Source of the DNA: Lumbricus rubellus
Lineage: Eukaryota; Annelida; Clitellata; Crassiclitellata; Lumbricidae
NCBI GenBank assembly: GCA_945859605.1
Contig: OX243820.1
Coordinates: forward strand, 28,925,906-28,989,905
DNA length: 64,000 bases
Direction of reading: 5' to 3'
The notes beneath the pieces are model-generated. The model worked only from the letters and a program-made list of their open reading frames with translations. It searched no databases and was not told the DNA's origin. The translations under genes and the position numbers were made by a program. Positions 31,592 to 43,043 of the stretch are shown piece by piece. Numbering within the stretch: the first letter of the stretch is position 1; the number at the start of each line of letters is the position of its first letter.

Positions 31592-31853
31592 CATAGGCGT
31601 ACGGGAGATTTCAGCAGTGGGGGGGGGCAAATACTGAACTTCTGCCCGAAAAATACATCCGTGAAAAAGTTGATGACCTTTTTTTAGTCGTTTGGGTCTG
31701 TGTTCTGTGTTTGCCCGAAAAACCTCACTTGCCCGAAAGTTTACGACCTTTTTTTAGTTGTTCGGGTTTTTTTGCCCGAAAAAACCACAAAACTTGCCCG
31801 AATTTGGGAAAGGGGGCAATTGCCCCCTTGCACCCCCGCCTCGTACGCCTATG
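31592..31853. mobile_element. hAT-like MITE, family C
   Basis: A 262-bp element starting CATAGGCGTACGGGAG and ending CTCGTACGCCTATG. Flanks AATATTGT and AATAGTGT match at 7 of 8 bases. The interior repeats TTGCCCGAAAA and GACCTTTTTTTAGT. Confidence 0.8.
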
Positions 31854-31861
31854 AATAGTGT

Positions 31862-32592
31862 GATAAATCTTCGTGTAGGCTATTTATGTATGCAAATCAT
31901 AGAGGGTCGCGAAAGTCGGTGTAGTAACGAGAAGGGACGTCTTGGGACGTCACAGCGGTCACACAGATCACGTGACAACACTTGCGCTCAATATGAGCCG
32001 TAATAGCGGTGTTCTAAAAAGCAATATGGCGACTCGTGGGCTCCGGAAATGACGCCATCACTGCTCCGGAAATTGCCACTGTCGGCAGCAGCTAACGGGT
32101 CTGATATAATTAGATAGCCTATGTTTCGCATGCGCGGCTGACGTTGGAGAGGGGCTGAAATGAGGAAAGCGATTTCTATAGCGCCCGTATAGCCTACGGT
32201 ATGACCTCTCGACCTTGTTCATCTCCAACGAATTTTCTCGATTGCTCTGTCTTCTGTTTCTGGCTTGACTATGGAAAATAGATACTCACAAATTCCGATG
32301 GACGTCGCTTGCTGATAGATGCAGCCCTCGTGAATAAGCTGTTGCCCTGCGCGCAGTTTTGGAGAAGCGCCATAGATATAAAGTTGGAGCTTACGATTAC
32401 GCCACCAACGAATTCAGATCATAAGATTGAGCTCTGAGGCTATACCCCGATTGAATGGGTGCACCCATAGGCGGAGACCTGGGCGGAGATCTGGGGGGGG
32501 GGGGGGGACGAACGAGAAGGAAAGACGCGAGATTTTTTGGCCGACGAAAATTTCTGACGACCTTGCAAGAAATTTTTGTTACCTTTCCCCGC
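31862..32592. other. No gene seen; host of the large hAT-like insertion
   Basis: The stretch 31920-32100 is GC-rich with GACGTC, CACGTG and CCGGAAAT words that resemble promoter elements, but no adjacent exon is visible. 32318-32400 is the dispersed repeat also at 9417-9500. 32480-32592 belongs to an older G-run-bearing repeat that continues after 37573. Confidence 0.4.
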
Positions 32593-32749
32593 CAGTGGCG
32601 GCGCCAGGATTTCAGGTTTGGGGGGGCTGAAGCCCTAAGCCCAACTAGAACATTTTCATGAAGCGCCGAAAGCGCGAAGCTGCGAGTGCCGAAGGCACGA
32701 AGCCCATACCGACTAGGGGGTCTGGGGGAGCGTCGTAAGCTCCCCCAGC

Positions 32750-35440
32750 GGGGTCTGGGGCGGAGCCCCAGCCACCAACGCATTTTTAGCTCTGTTGACC
32801 TCAACTGGAGCCCTTTTTAGACCCTTTTTGCCAGGTATATAAGAACGATAAAATCATGAAAACTTCAATAAGGGTCTGGGGCGGAGCCCCAGCCACCAAC
32901 GCATTTTTAACTCTGTTGACCTCAACTGGAGCCCTTTTTAGACCCTTTTTGCCAGGTATTTAAGAACGATAAAATCATGAAAACTTCAATAAGGGTCTGG
33001 GGCGGAGCCCCAGCCACCAACGCATTTTTAGCTCTGTTGACCTCAACTGGAGCCCTTTTTGGACCCTTTTTGCCAGGTATATAAGAACGATAAAATCATG
33101 AAAACTTCAATAAGGGTCTGGGGCGGAGCCCCAGCCACCAACGCATTTTTAACTCTGTTGACCTCAACTGGAGCCCTTTTTAGACCCTTTTTGCCAGGTA
33201 TTTAAGAACGATAAAATCATGAAAACTTCAATAAGGGTCTGGGGCGGAGCCCCAGCCACCAACGCATTTTTAACTCTGTTGACCTCAACTGGAGCCCTTT
33301 TTAGACCCTTTTTGCCAGGTATATAAGAACGATAAAATCATGAAAACTTCAATAAGGGTCTGGGGCGGACCCGGCGGAGCCCCAGCCACCAACGCATTTT
33401 TAACTCTGTTGACCTCAACTGGAGCCCTTTTTAGACCCTTTTTGCCAGGTATTTAAGAACGATAAAATCTTGAAAACTTCAATAAGGGTCTGGGGCGGAG
33501 CCCCATGCAGCCACCAACGCATTTTTAACTCTGTTGACCTCAACTGGAGCCCTTTTTAGACCCTTTTTGCCAGGTATATAAGAACGATAAAATCATGAAA
33601 ACTTCAATAAGGGTCTGGGGCGGAGCCCCAGCCACCAACGCATTTTTAGGTCTGTTGACCTCAACTGGAGCCCTTTTTAGACCGTTTTTGCCAGGTATAT
33701 AAGAACGATAAAATCATGAAAACTTCAATAAGGGTCTGGGGCGGAGCCCCAGCCACCAACGCATTTTTAGGTCTGCTGACCTCAACTCGAGCCTTTTTTA
33801 GACCCTTTTTGCCAGGTATTTAAGAACGATAAAATCATGAAAACTTCAATAAGGGTCTGGGGCGGAGCCCCATGCAGCCACCAACGCATTTTTAGGTCTG
33901 TTGACCTCAACTGGAGCCCTTTTTAGACCGTTTTTGCCAGGTATATAAGAACGATAAAATCATGAAAACTTCAATAAGGGTCTGGGGCGGAGCCCCAGCC
34001 ACCAACGCATTTTTAGGTCTGCTGACCTCAACTCGAGCCTTTTTTAGACCCTTTTTGCCAGGTATTTAAGAACGATAAAATCATGAAAACTTCAATAAGG
34101 GTCTGGGGCGGAGCCCCAGCCACCAACGCATTTTTAACTCTGTTGACCTCAACTGGAGCCCTTTTTAGACCCTTTTTGCCAGGTATTTAAGAACGATAAA
34201 ATCATGAAAACTTCAATAAGGGTCTGGGGCGGAGCCCCAGCCACCAACGCATTTTTAGCTCTGTTGACCTCAACTGGAGCCCTTTTTGGACCCTTTTTGC
34301 CAGGTATATAAGAACGATAAAATCATGAAAACTTCAATAAGGGTCTGGGGCGGAGCCCCAGCCACCAACGCATTTTTAACTCTGTTGACCTCAACTGGAG
34401 CCCTTTTTAGACCCTTTTTGCCAGGTATTTAAGAACGATAAAATCATGAAAACTTCAATAAGGGTCTGGGGCGGAGCCCCAGCCACCAACGCATTTTTAA
34501 CTCTGTTGACCTCAACTGGAGCCCTTTTTAGACCCTTTTTGCCAGGTATATAAGAACGATAAAATCATGAAAACTTCAATAAGGGTCTGGGGCGGACCCG
34601 GCGGAGCCCCAGCCACCAACGCATTTTTAACTCTGTTGACCTCAACTGGAGCCCTTTTTAGACCCTTTTTGCCAGGTATTTAAGAACGATAAAATCTTGA
34701 AAACTTCAATAAGGGTCTGGGGCGGAGCCCCATGCAGCCACCAACGCATTTTTAACTCTGTTGACCTCAACTGGAGCCCTTTTTAGACCCTTTTTGCCAG
34801 GTATATAAGAACGATAAAATCATGAAAACTTCAATAAGGGTCTGGGGCGGAGCCCCAGCCACCAACGCATTTTTAGGTCTGTTGACCTCAACTGGAGCCC
34901 TTTTTAGACCGTTTTTGCCAGGTATATAAGAACGATAAAATCATGAAAACTTCAATAAGGGTCTGGGGCGAAGCCCCAGCCACCAACGCATTTTTAGGTC
35001 TGCTGACCTCAACTCGAGCCTTTTTTAGACCCTTTTTGCCAGGTATTTAAGAACGATAAAATCATGAAAACTTCAATAAGGGTCTGGGGCGGAGCCCCAG
35101 CCACCAACGCATTTTTAACTCTGTTGACCTCAACTGGAGCCCTTTTTAGACCCTTTTTGCCAGGTATTTAAGAACGATAAAATCATGAAAACTTCAATAA
35201 GGGTCTGGGGCGGAGCCCCAGCCACCAACGCATTTTTAGGTCAGTTTTAGCCTTTTTTAGACCCATTTTGCCAGGTATTTAAGAACGATAAAATCATGAA
35301 AACTTCAATAAGGGTCTGGGGCGGAACCCCTGCCGCCAACGCATTTTAGGTGTGTTGACCTTAACGGCAGCCCTTTTAGACTCTTTTTGCCAGCTATTTA
35401 TGAACGATAAAATCATGAAAACTTCAATAAGAAGTCGTTT
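32750..35440. repeat. 121-bp tandem array with 1227-bp higher-order repeat
   Basis: About 22 units of 121 bp. Each begins GGGTCTGGGGCGGAGCCCCA, continues with ACCAACGCATTTTTA and TTTGCCAGGTAT, and closes AAAATCATGAAAACTTCAAT. Variant markers (TATATAAG versus TATTTAAG, an inserted CCCGGCGGA, an inserted ATGC, CTGCTGACC with CTCGAG) recur in the same order 1227 bp apart. For example the CCCGGCGG unit is at 33364 and 34591. A ten-unit block was therefore duplicated as a whole; the second block has since lost two units. Confidence 0.95.
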
Positions 35441-35657
35441 TGCACAGTCGCTGACCAGCTACCAGTATAAGAATGTCAAAATTTTATTGTAACAAGAAAT
35501 GGGCTTAGTCTTTACTAGTTATAATCACAAAAGTAAAATCTTTAGGCCTATAGCCTAAGGCCCTAACAAGTTTATAAGCATACTGTCATTATGGGTAGGC
35601 CTATTATATAGAAAACCATAGGGGCATGTCATATGTAGGGAGTTTTACGGGTACAAC

Positions 35658-35990
35658 CAGTGGCGGCGCCAGGATTTCAGTTTTGGGGGCTGAAACCCAA
35701 GCCCTTCATCCCAGGGACGCAAGTAGAACATTTTCCTTAAAGGCGGTAATCCTGCATGCGCTGGAGACGTGAAGCTGCGAGTGCCGAATGCACTAAGCTC
35801 ATACCGACTATAGTGGGTCTGGGGGAGCGTCGCGGGGTCTGGGGCGGAGCCCCAGAAACCAGCGCGTTTTTCGCTGTTTGCATCGACAGGAGCACGTTTC
35901 AGGCTCTTGTTTCCTAACTGTTTATGAACGATAAAATCATGACATTTTTTTGTATTTCCACATTGCAATAATAGCATTTTGGGCTGTCAT
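35658..35990. mobile_element. Second family G 5' terminus, nested, with one 121-bp unit
   Basis: Repeats the terminus CAGTGGCGGCGCCAGGATTT and the subterminal words GAAGCTGCGAGTGCCGAA and CTGGGGCGGAGCCCCAG. It holds only a single, diverged 121-bp unit. Its left 8 bp (GGTACAAC) have no partner in the window. Confidence 0.7.
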
Positions 35991-37141
35991 TTTTACTAAA
36001 TAGCTCATCATTTCAATGCTGAAAGTCATGGATTATGACTTCAAAAGTGTCCCCTTGTAAGTCATTGTTTAAATTTTTGGATATCAGCCTTTTAATGGTA
36101 ACATTTTAGGCTGCCATCTCAAAAAATTTCTCAAAATTATTTCATTGCTGAAAGAAATGGTTTATGAGTTCAATAATGTTCCTACACGTTGTATAAATTA
36201 TCGAATTCCACACTGCAAGGGTATAGCCTACTAGATTTGCTGTCGTCCTAGCAAAAATTGTTCATGATGGATAAGCAGTAGATAGCACTCTAGAAATTTA
36301 CAATGACGTTTCTGACACATTTATGAAATATTGGAAAGAACAGCATCTCCGTCCACAACCACAAACTTCGGAGTCTCGTGCATGGACCGTCCTCTGACCA
36401 CCAAGTCTCCGCCCATGACCGCTGTTGCTAAATGAACACCCCACTTCCCAATGTATAGTTGTGTAGGACTACCGGCGTAGCCCCTCAAGAGGCCGGCGGG
36501 CCGGACATGGTGCACATAACCTCATCAGGGTCTGCGGCGCATTCTATTAGCATAAGCATCGACGCGCTATTGTAGCGAAATTAAAAATTGCTGTCCTTGT
36601 GAATCTGTCCCTTCCTCCCCCAACCCGGACTCAACACCCTTCTCCCGCCAGCCCGAACTCACACCGGTCCCGACCTCCAGCCCCCTTCTCCTGCTAGTCC
36701 GGGCTCAGACTGGTCTGGATCTCAGCCCCTTCCCCCGCCAGTTCTAATCCTCCAGTCCTCTTCCCTCTTCCAGACCCGTCGGGACCTCTGCTCCGCAATC
36801 GCGGATCTCTGCCCCTTTCCCCCGCCAGACCGGTTTGGACCTCAGACCGGTTGGTATCTCAACCCCTGCCCCGCCATCACGGATCTCTGCTCCTTTCCTT
36901 CGCCAGACTGGTTCGGACCTCAGACCGGCCCGGACCTCAGCCCTCTGTCCTCTGCAGTTCCATTAGGGTATAAATAAGGGGACTGTATGCATGCTATAGT
37001 GTTGAGTCGCAGAGATAGTCGATATCCGGAAGTCGAGTCCGGTCGCAATTGATGTCTCACATGTGAGTCGATGTATGGCCGTTCGCTGCAGTTGAGGTCC
37101 GAAAATAAGATAATAATAATAATAATAACTTTAAAGCCGAT

Positions 37142-37376
37142 ACATGGACATTCATTGCTTTTTGCTTTGGGATGAGGCTGAGTCACATTTAGGGGCTTAG
37201 CCCCTTAACCCCTACCCGGGTACATGGACATTCATTGCTTTTTGTTTTGGGATGAGGCTGAGTCACAGTTAGGGGCTTAGCCCCCTAACCCCTACCCTGG
37301 TACATGGACATTCATTGCTTTTTGCTTTGGGATGAGGCTGAGTCACACTTAGGGGCTTAGCCCCTAACCCATCCCC
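37142..37376. repeat. 80-bp triplication
   Basis: Three copies, starting at 37142, 37222 and 37302, of a unit beginning ACATGGACATTCATTGC and containing AGGGGCTTAGCCCC, a short inverted repeat. Confidence 0.9.
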
Positions 37377-37573
37377 TGGTGCCGCCAATGGCATAAGCAT
37401 CTACACTATGATAATATAGTTGATTTCGTTGCTGTTGGTCATTGTTTAGTTTCCTTTATACGAAGTAAGCCGTTTTAGACATTTTCAGCATTTTGGTTTG
37501 GGGGGGGGCTGAGCCACGTTTAGGGGGGGCTTAGCCCCCCTAGCCCCCCCCTGGCGCCGCCACTGTTCCCCGC

Positions 37574-37794
37574 CCCAAAAGTTGATGACCTTTTTTTAGT
37601 CATCTGGCCAAAAAACTCTTCAAGAATTGTTGACCACACGAGTCAAGTTTGGTTCTAAAGCAATCGGTAGGTGGACTCTGCAATCTGAATGTGCTTACGC
37701 TTTGATTGCAATGCGCATAAGCTTAATTAGGCCTACTTAATAAACTGATGCAATGCTGTTATGTAGGCCTACATGTAGAATAACTGGCCTAGTT
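37574..37794. other. Right flank of the host repeat
   Basis: Starts with AAAGTTGATGACCTTTTTTT, which matches the interior of the family C element at 31592-31853. The family G element therefore landed in a relative of that family. Confidence 0.5.
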
Positions 37795-38015
37795 AGCTAC
37801 ATCGGTAAGCATTCGTCTGTTGGATACAACGGATTGCGGTTCAAGCCCCGGTCTGGGAGTTGACACTCAGAGATTTAGATATCTCGGGCTAGCACGTGTG
37901 CGCAAGCTCTTGCGGAGCGACCTTGGGCAAGTTGCTTACCCATCATTGTCTGTGGGGAAGGCAACGGGAAATCAGCTCACTCATCCCATCCCCAGGGGCG
38001 TAAAACCAATGAACC
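37795..38015 (+). mobile_element. tRNA-derived SINE, second type
   Basis: The head has GCTACATCGGTAAGCATTCG and a box-B-like GCGGTTCAAGCCCC. The body contains GACCTTGGGCAAGTTGCTTA, the MIR/L2-like core word, then GGGGAAGGCAACGGGAAATC. No clear tail or duplication. Confidence 0.65.
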
Positions 38016-39220
38016 TGCCTTGTAGGCTCGGGCAGAGAACTATCACCATCAGATGTAGCCTATAATGTGTCATTGTTAGGTTATGGACACAGACTGCCGC
38101 CGATTTAATAATGCGTCGGCTGGGTCGAATCCCAAGACAATTAGGCCTAGGCCTATGTAAAACTGCGATAATTAGGCCTATTGCTACGTGTGTGAAATGA
38201 AAGGTCGTCATCAGTTGGCGGTGCCAGCTAGACTACACAATTTCAGCAGAGTTCGGGTTAGGTCATGTATAGGTTAGGATGATTTGAATCTAACTGTGAC
38301 CTAGCCCGCTTATATACCCGGTACCGAAAGTGTGTGACGGCGTCTTATTTCACATAATCTGGCTCGAGGGCATTGATTCATGAATGGGCTTAGCCTATAG
38401 TGCATTCACAACAGCGACAATAAGCGGATCTCTAGGACGTTTGATCACCGGACGATTCATCACTGCAATTAACTAAGGTTGAAAGAGAAATGTCGTAGGC
38501 CCTATTTGCTGATATTAAAGATAAACGCCATCTGTTGCTGTCAATTCTTACAAAGATTTGTATGTACAGACAGCAAATAGCACATTAGGCCTACAATATT
38601 ATTATGAAGTAGGGTACGCATTCCAAATAAACGTCTTTTGTTCTTTACGATCAAAGGCACATCGCAATCCCCTCAAAGATCGGAAGTTCAACAACCAGCG
38701 CATCACGAAAAAGTTTCATTGCTAAAACCTTTGGTACCCTATATGTCAATAGTTTCATCTGCGGAGAGGGGCTTAAGGCGATGGTAAATTAAAATACAAA
38801 AAAACAACACACATTCTCTAGTTTCTTTGCTTTTTAATAAAAAAATACTCGCAATTCGTTTGGCTCATTTAAATACTTTAGTTTTTCTCACACCAAATGA
38901 AGTTCATTAAAAAAAATCACAATTATGATTACAAATACATGCAAATTGTGAACGCATCGACATCATGTTCGGTCAACTTAAAGAAATGACGCACGTACAG
39001 CTCCTAATTATTAAAGTCTGTAATGACACAATTATTGGCTGAACAGCACCTCAGTGCCTCTGTGGCAGCAAGCTTTAAACTACATTATGTAGATGTTGTT
39101 GAAATTATTCGAATAGGTCATAATTCTCATATAATCTTGATAAAATGTGCTTTATCGCAGCTGTCAATAATTAATAATAACAATTAATGTCCAAGTCCCT
39201 GAGGGATCATATGTAACTCA
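38016..39220. other. No gene seen
   Basis: AT-rich intergenic sequence downstream of CHP1. No exon recognised. Confidence 0.45.
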
Positions 39221-39588
39221 AGGCAATATTAATAATAATAATAATAGTAATAATAATAATAACATAATAATAATAATAACAATAGTAATAATAATATGTA
39301 AACTCTGCTCTAAGCATTCATCACTTGAATATTAAATCAGCTGTCATAATACTATTAATAATAACAATAATACTAATGATAATAATAATAATAATAACAA
39401 TAATAATATGTAAATAAGTCTTCGTTACTTGAATATCAAATCAACTGTCATAATACTATTAAACCCTAATACTAAAACTAATAATAAAAGAATAAAACTA
39501 CTAGTATTAATAATTTAGTGCCATGTTATAGCACCAAATTAATTGTCATAATAATAATAATAATTAAAATAGTAATAATAATAATTAA

Positions 39589-39622
<34 letters not shown>

Positions 39623-39640
39623 GCTAAAATAATAATATGT
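39221..39640. repeat. (AAT)n-rich region
   Basis: Three clusters of AAT/ATA triplets (39225-39300, 39350-39410, 39545-39635), separated by a repeated word AATATGTAAACT.AGCTCTAAGC, which suggests the block was duplicated. Confidence 0.85.
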
Positions 39641-39685
39641 AAACTAAGCTCTAAGCGTTCATTACATGAATATTAAATCAGCTTA

Positions 39686-39691
39686 TTTATT
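39686..39691 (-). terminator. CHP1: CHP1 polyadenylation signal
   Basis: AATAAA on the minus strand, 52 bp past the CHP1 stop codon. It gives an unusually short 3' UTR if used. Confidence 0.6.
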
Positions 39692-39742
39692 GATCATACA
39701 ATTTATACAAGTCATTATATCCATCTCATTAAATCACAACGT

Positions 39743-39877
39743 TCAGCTTAGAAATCGTATGCTCATCTTCCGTTCAATGTCGACTTTTTCCATGATCTTG
39801 ACGAACTCTTCAAAAGTGATAACTCCATCGTTGTCTGCGTCCGCCTCCGTGATCGTGCGGTCTGCGATACTTCCAAG
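39743..39877 (-). CDS. CHP1: CHP1 exon 6
   Basis: Follows a TTTCTGTCTTCAG acceptor in phase 0. Encodes [20 protein letters not shown] and the EF4 loop, then the [15 protein letters not shown] tail and TGA. Confidence 0.95.
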   Translation of the reverse strand, partial: LGSIADRTITEADADNDGVITFEEFVKIMEKVDIERKMSIRFLS

Positions 39878-42337
39878 CTGAAGACAGAAACCGTTACGTC
39901 AGTGACAGAAAGACCGAATTATTGCTTATTAGGATAATCACTTATTAGGATAATCACTTATTAGGGTATTCGCTTATTAGGGTTGTCACGTATCAGGACA
40001 ATAGCATAATTATTAGAATAATCGATTATTAGGATCATCGCTTATAAGGATAAGCACTTATTAGGATAATCGCTTATTAGAATAATCGCTTATTAGGATA
40101 GCCACATATCAAGCGTGCTGCTTATTAGGATAATCGCTTATTAGGATAATCGTTTATCAGGATAATCACTTACATGTATTAGGATAATCACATTAGGGTA
40201 ATCACTTATTAAGATTATCGCTTATTAGGAAAATCGCTTATTAGGATAATCGCTTATTAGACTTAAATTGGAAGAAAAAAGATTTTCGTCACATCAACAT
40301 ACCATGACGCCCACTCTGGAAAACTGTAGCCTACTTTGTTTAACTACAACTTTACGGTTTTCATAAATTTCTTTGCACTAAATCACTAACAATACTTATT
40401 ATAATTATAGGCCATCCATAATTATAATTATTACGTATGCAAAAAGATTCTATTTTCGACCCCTCTCCATCATATGCATATGCGTACATATAGCCTAGAT
40501 AAGCTTCTATACCCCATCCCATTACAATAAATATTTAGCTGAAGCCATCTATGAAACACGTACGGCACTTTACCATAGTAATATTATATTTGTTAAACAT
40601 CATATAATGTTAAACATCATATTTGTTAAACATCATATTTGCTAGCTAACATTTTAACTGTTATCGCTTTAATACTGTTTAGATCTGAACAGAACATAAT
40701 AATAATGCCATCAAAAGCTATTGGATGACTAATAATACTATAGACTTTTTAATTGTGGTTACGCAGCAATTTGTTTCTCCAAAACAACGTGCCGAAACTC
40801 ATAAAAGGCACCGGAACTAAAAAGTGGAATTACTTGTAAAACCTAAATGAGAATACGTAAATATGTATACGAACTTGTTCTTCTGATATATTCGCTCCGA
40901 CCATCATGTGCAGTATCTTGAGAAGCTCATCTCTACAGATCTGACCATCTCGGTTCAAATCGTACATCTGGAACGCAACTAAGAAAAACACAAACGCAAT
41001 GCCTGTGGATACAACGTGTGTGAATAACTAAGCAACTATTGTTAATTCCTGACATTGTTTGCTTGTATGTTGACTTGCTATAGCGCCCATTCAAGCTCTT
41101 GCTACTCAGAGGCGCTCCCGAATGCAGAGCAGACACTGCATCGGAATTTCATGCTGAAGCGCTGAGCAATTGTGAGTAAAAGACTTGCCCAAGGTCCTTA
41201 CACGGCGAGGTGGATTCCAACCTTGAACCTTCCGGCTCCAAGGCAACGACACCACCACTAAACCACCGCGCCCCAATGTATTTAACAGTGATGGGAATTA
41301 ATTTCTTTATCAGCAATTCACCTACCACTAAATTTTAACTTACACTTTGAACAGCAGTTTCTCTAGTTACAATGTTAACTGCTTGTAGACCAAAGTCATT
41401 AACTAGTCTAACTACTAATTATCTACCGGTACGCTGTTGAAAAAGTAGTTAACTACTACTTATCCACTTGACAGATAGTTTAATTCATCACTGATAAATA
41501 ATTGAGATTTTCATCAATTTCATTTACGTAATGAGATCAAATATTCACACTGCAGAAATGTTGAACGAAATTTCAGGCAGAATTTCTAACCCTCTATCTC
41601 ATGAAGTCCTGACAGTACCCCACACTAACCACTTCACAATCAAGCTGTACAAGAACTGTAGAAAAATAACTTAGGGGTCAAACGATACTTTATGCGAAGT
41701 TGTGTGTGCAATTAATGAAGACTTTACTATGGGTTCCCAACAAAGACTAACTGTCAGTGACGGAAAGACCGAATTATATATCACTTATTAGGATAATCGC
41801 TTAGTAGGACAACAGCTTATTAGGATAATCGCTTATTAGGATAATCGCTTATTAGGATAATCGCTCATTATGATAGCTTATCAGGATAACAGCTTATTAG
41901 GGTAATCGCTTATTAGGATAATCGCTTTTTAGGATAACCCCCACAAACCCAACAGCAATTTTCCCGCTACCATCACACACCACCAAATGATTAATGAAGC
42001 AAATGCCTACATTTCAGTTTCTCTTCTCGGCTGTTCAACGCGAGAGAGTCGTTTGGTTTCACAGGTCGAAAGCGAGCAAGTATTCGTACAAACTGACGAA
42101 AGTTGACGCCATCATTATCATTTCTGAAATTTACAAAAGAAAATTTAAAATTACTTCGCATGTGATATAATGTCTAAGAATAATTATACAGGTATTGTGC
42201 CCAGTCCACGTTATGTATTACGAGTTTTACTGTTTAGAAGATACAGAGACAGACAGACAGACAAGACAGACAGACAGAGACTCTTTGGTTGATGCTCTGC
42301 CAATAAACGTCTACCACCATGCACCACTACTACTACA

Positions 42338-42384
<47 letters not shown>

Positions 42385-43000
42385 GCCGTTCCAGAATACA
42401 ATTTTTTATAAGTCTCCGGATAATTTTTTGAAATCCCGAGGGATCATTGATACCTCGGGTAAAAAAAAAAAAAAAAATAATAATAATAATAATATCAATA
42501 ATTATAATTATAACGATAATAATAAAATACACAACAATATAACAATAATATACAATAATAATAATAACAACAACACCAACAACAATTTAATAATATAACA
42601 ATAGTAACAATGAATATCATGATTGTGATGATGATGATGATGATGATGATGTTGATTATGATGTCGACGACAACGATGATGATGATGATACTCAGCAATA
42701 ATTTTGAGTCTTGAAAGATGAAAATGAAGGCGTTTCTCAAAAAAAGAATAATTATGCACATTATTTCTTCTGGTACATGGCATTTAACTAATTTTTAATG
42801 AGCAACTTGAAGATCAGTTGAAAAAGACATCAATAAACAAATTATTAACGATTAAAATACCAAATGCGCAAAGCAATCACCATTTGTCCGCAGTATCAGT
42901 ACCTGAAGGCTACTTACAGTTCATAGAGAAAATTTAGATTAATCTTTTTCGCTTTTCCTTCAGCGATATTAGATATATTGTTTGTATGTATGTGCACTTG

Positions 43001-43043
<43 letters not shown>

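Larger units (their letters stand above)
32593..37565. mobile_element. Large hAT-like non-autonomous element, family G
   Basis: The element is 4973 bp long, with terminal inverted repeats CAGTGGCGGCGCCA (32593-32606) and TGGCGCCGCCACTG (37552-37565). A perfect 8-bp target duplication TTCCCCGC lies at 32585-32592 and 37566-37573. Subterminal regions are rich in hairpins such as GGGGCTTAGCCCC. It contains a 121-bp tandem array (32750-35440), a second copy of its own 5' end (35658-35990), a pyrimidine-rich degenerate repeat (36600-36960) and an 80-bp triplication (37142-37376). No transposase frame exists, so it would depend on an enzyme supplied elsewhere. Confidence 0.88.

Noticed and set aside
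32750..35440. CRISPR-like regular repeats
   Set aside because: Units are contiguous 121-bp tandem copies with no unique spacers, lie in a eukaryotic transposon and have higher-order structure.
36321..36515. Minus-strand 64-codon frame inside the large hAT-like element
   Set aside because: No recognised domain, no start or splice context. Too short to claim as captured host coding sequence.
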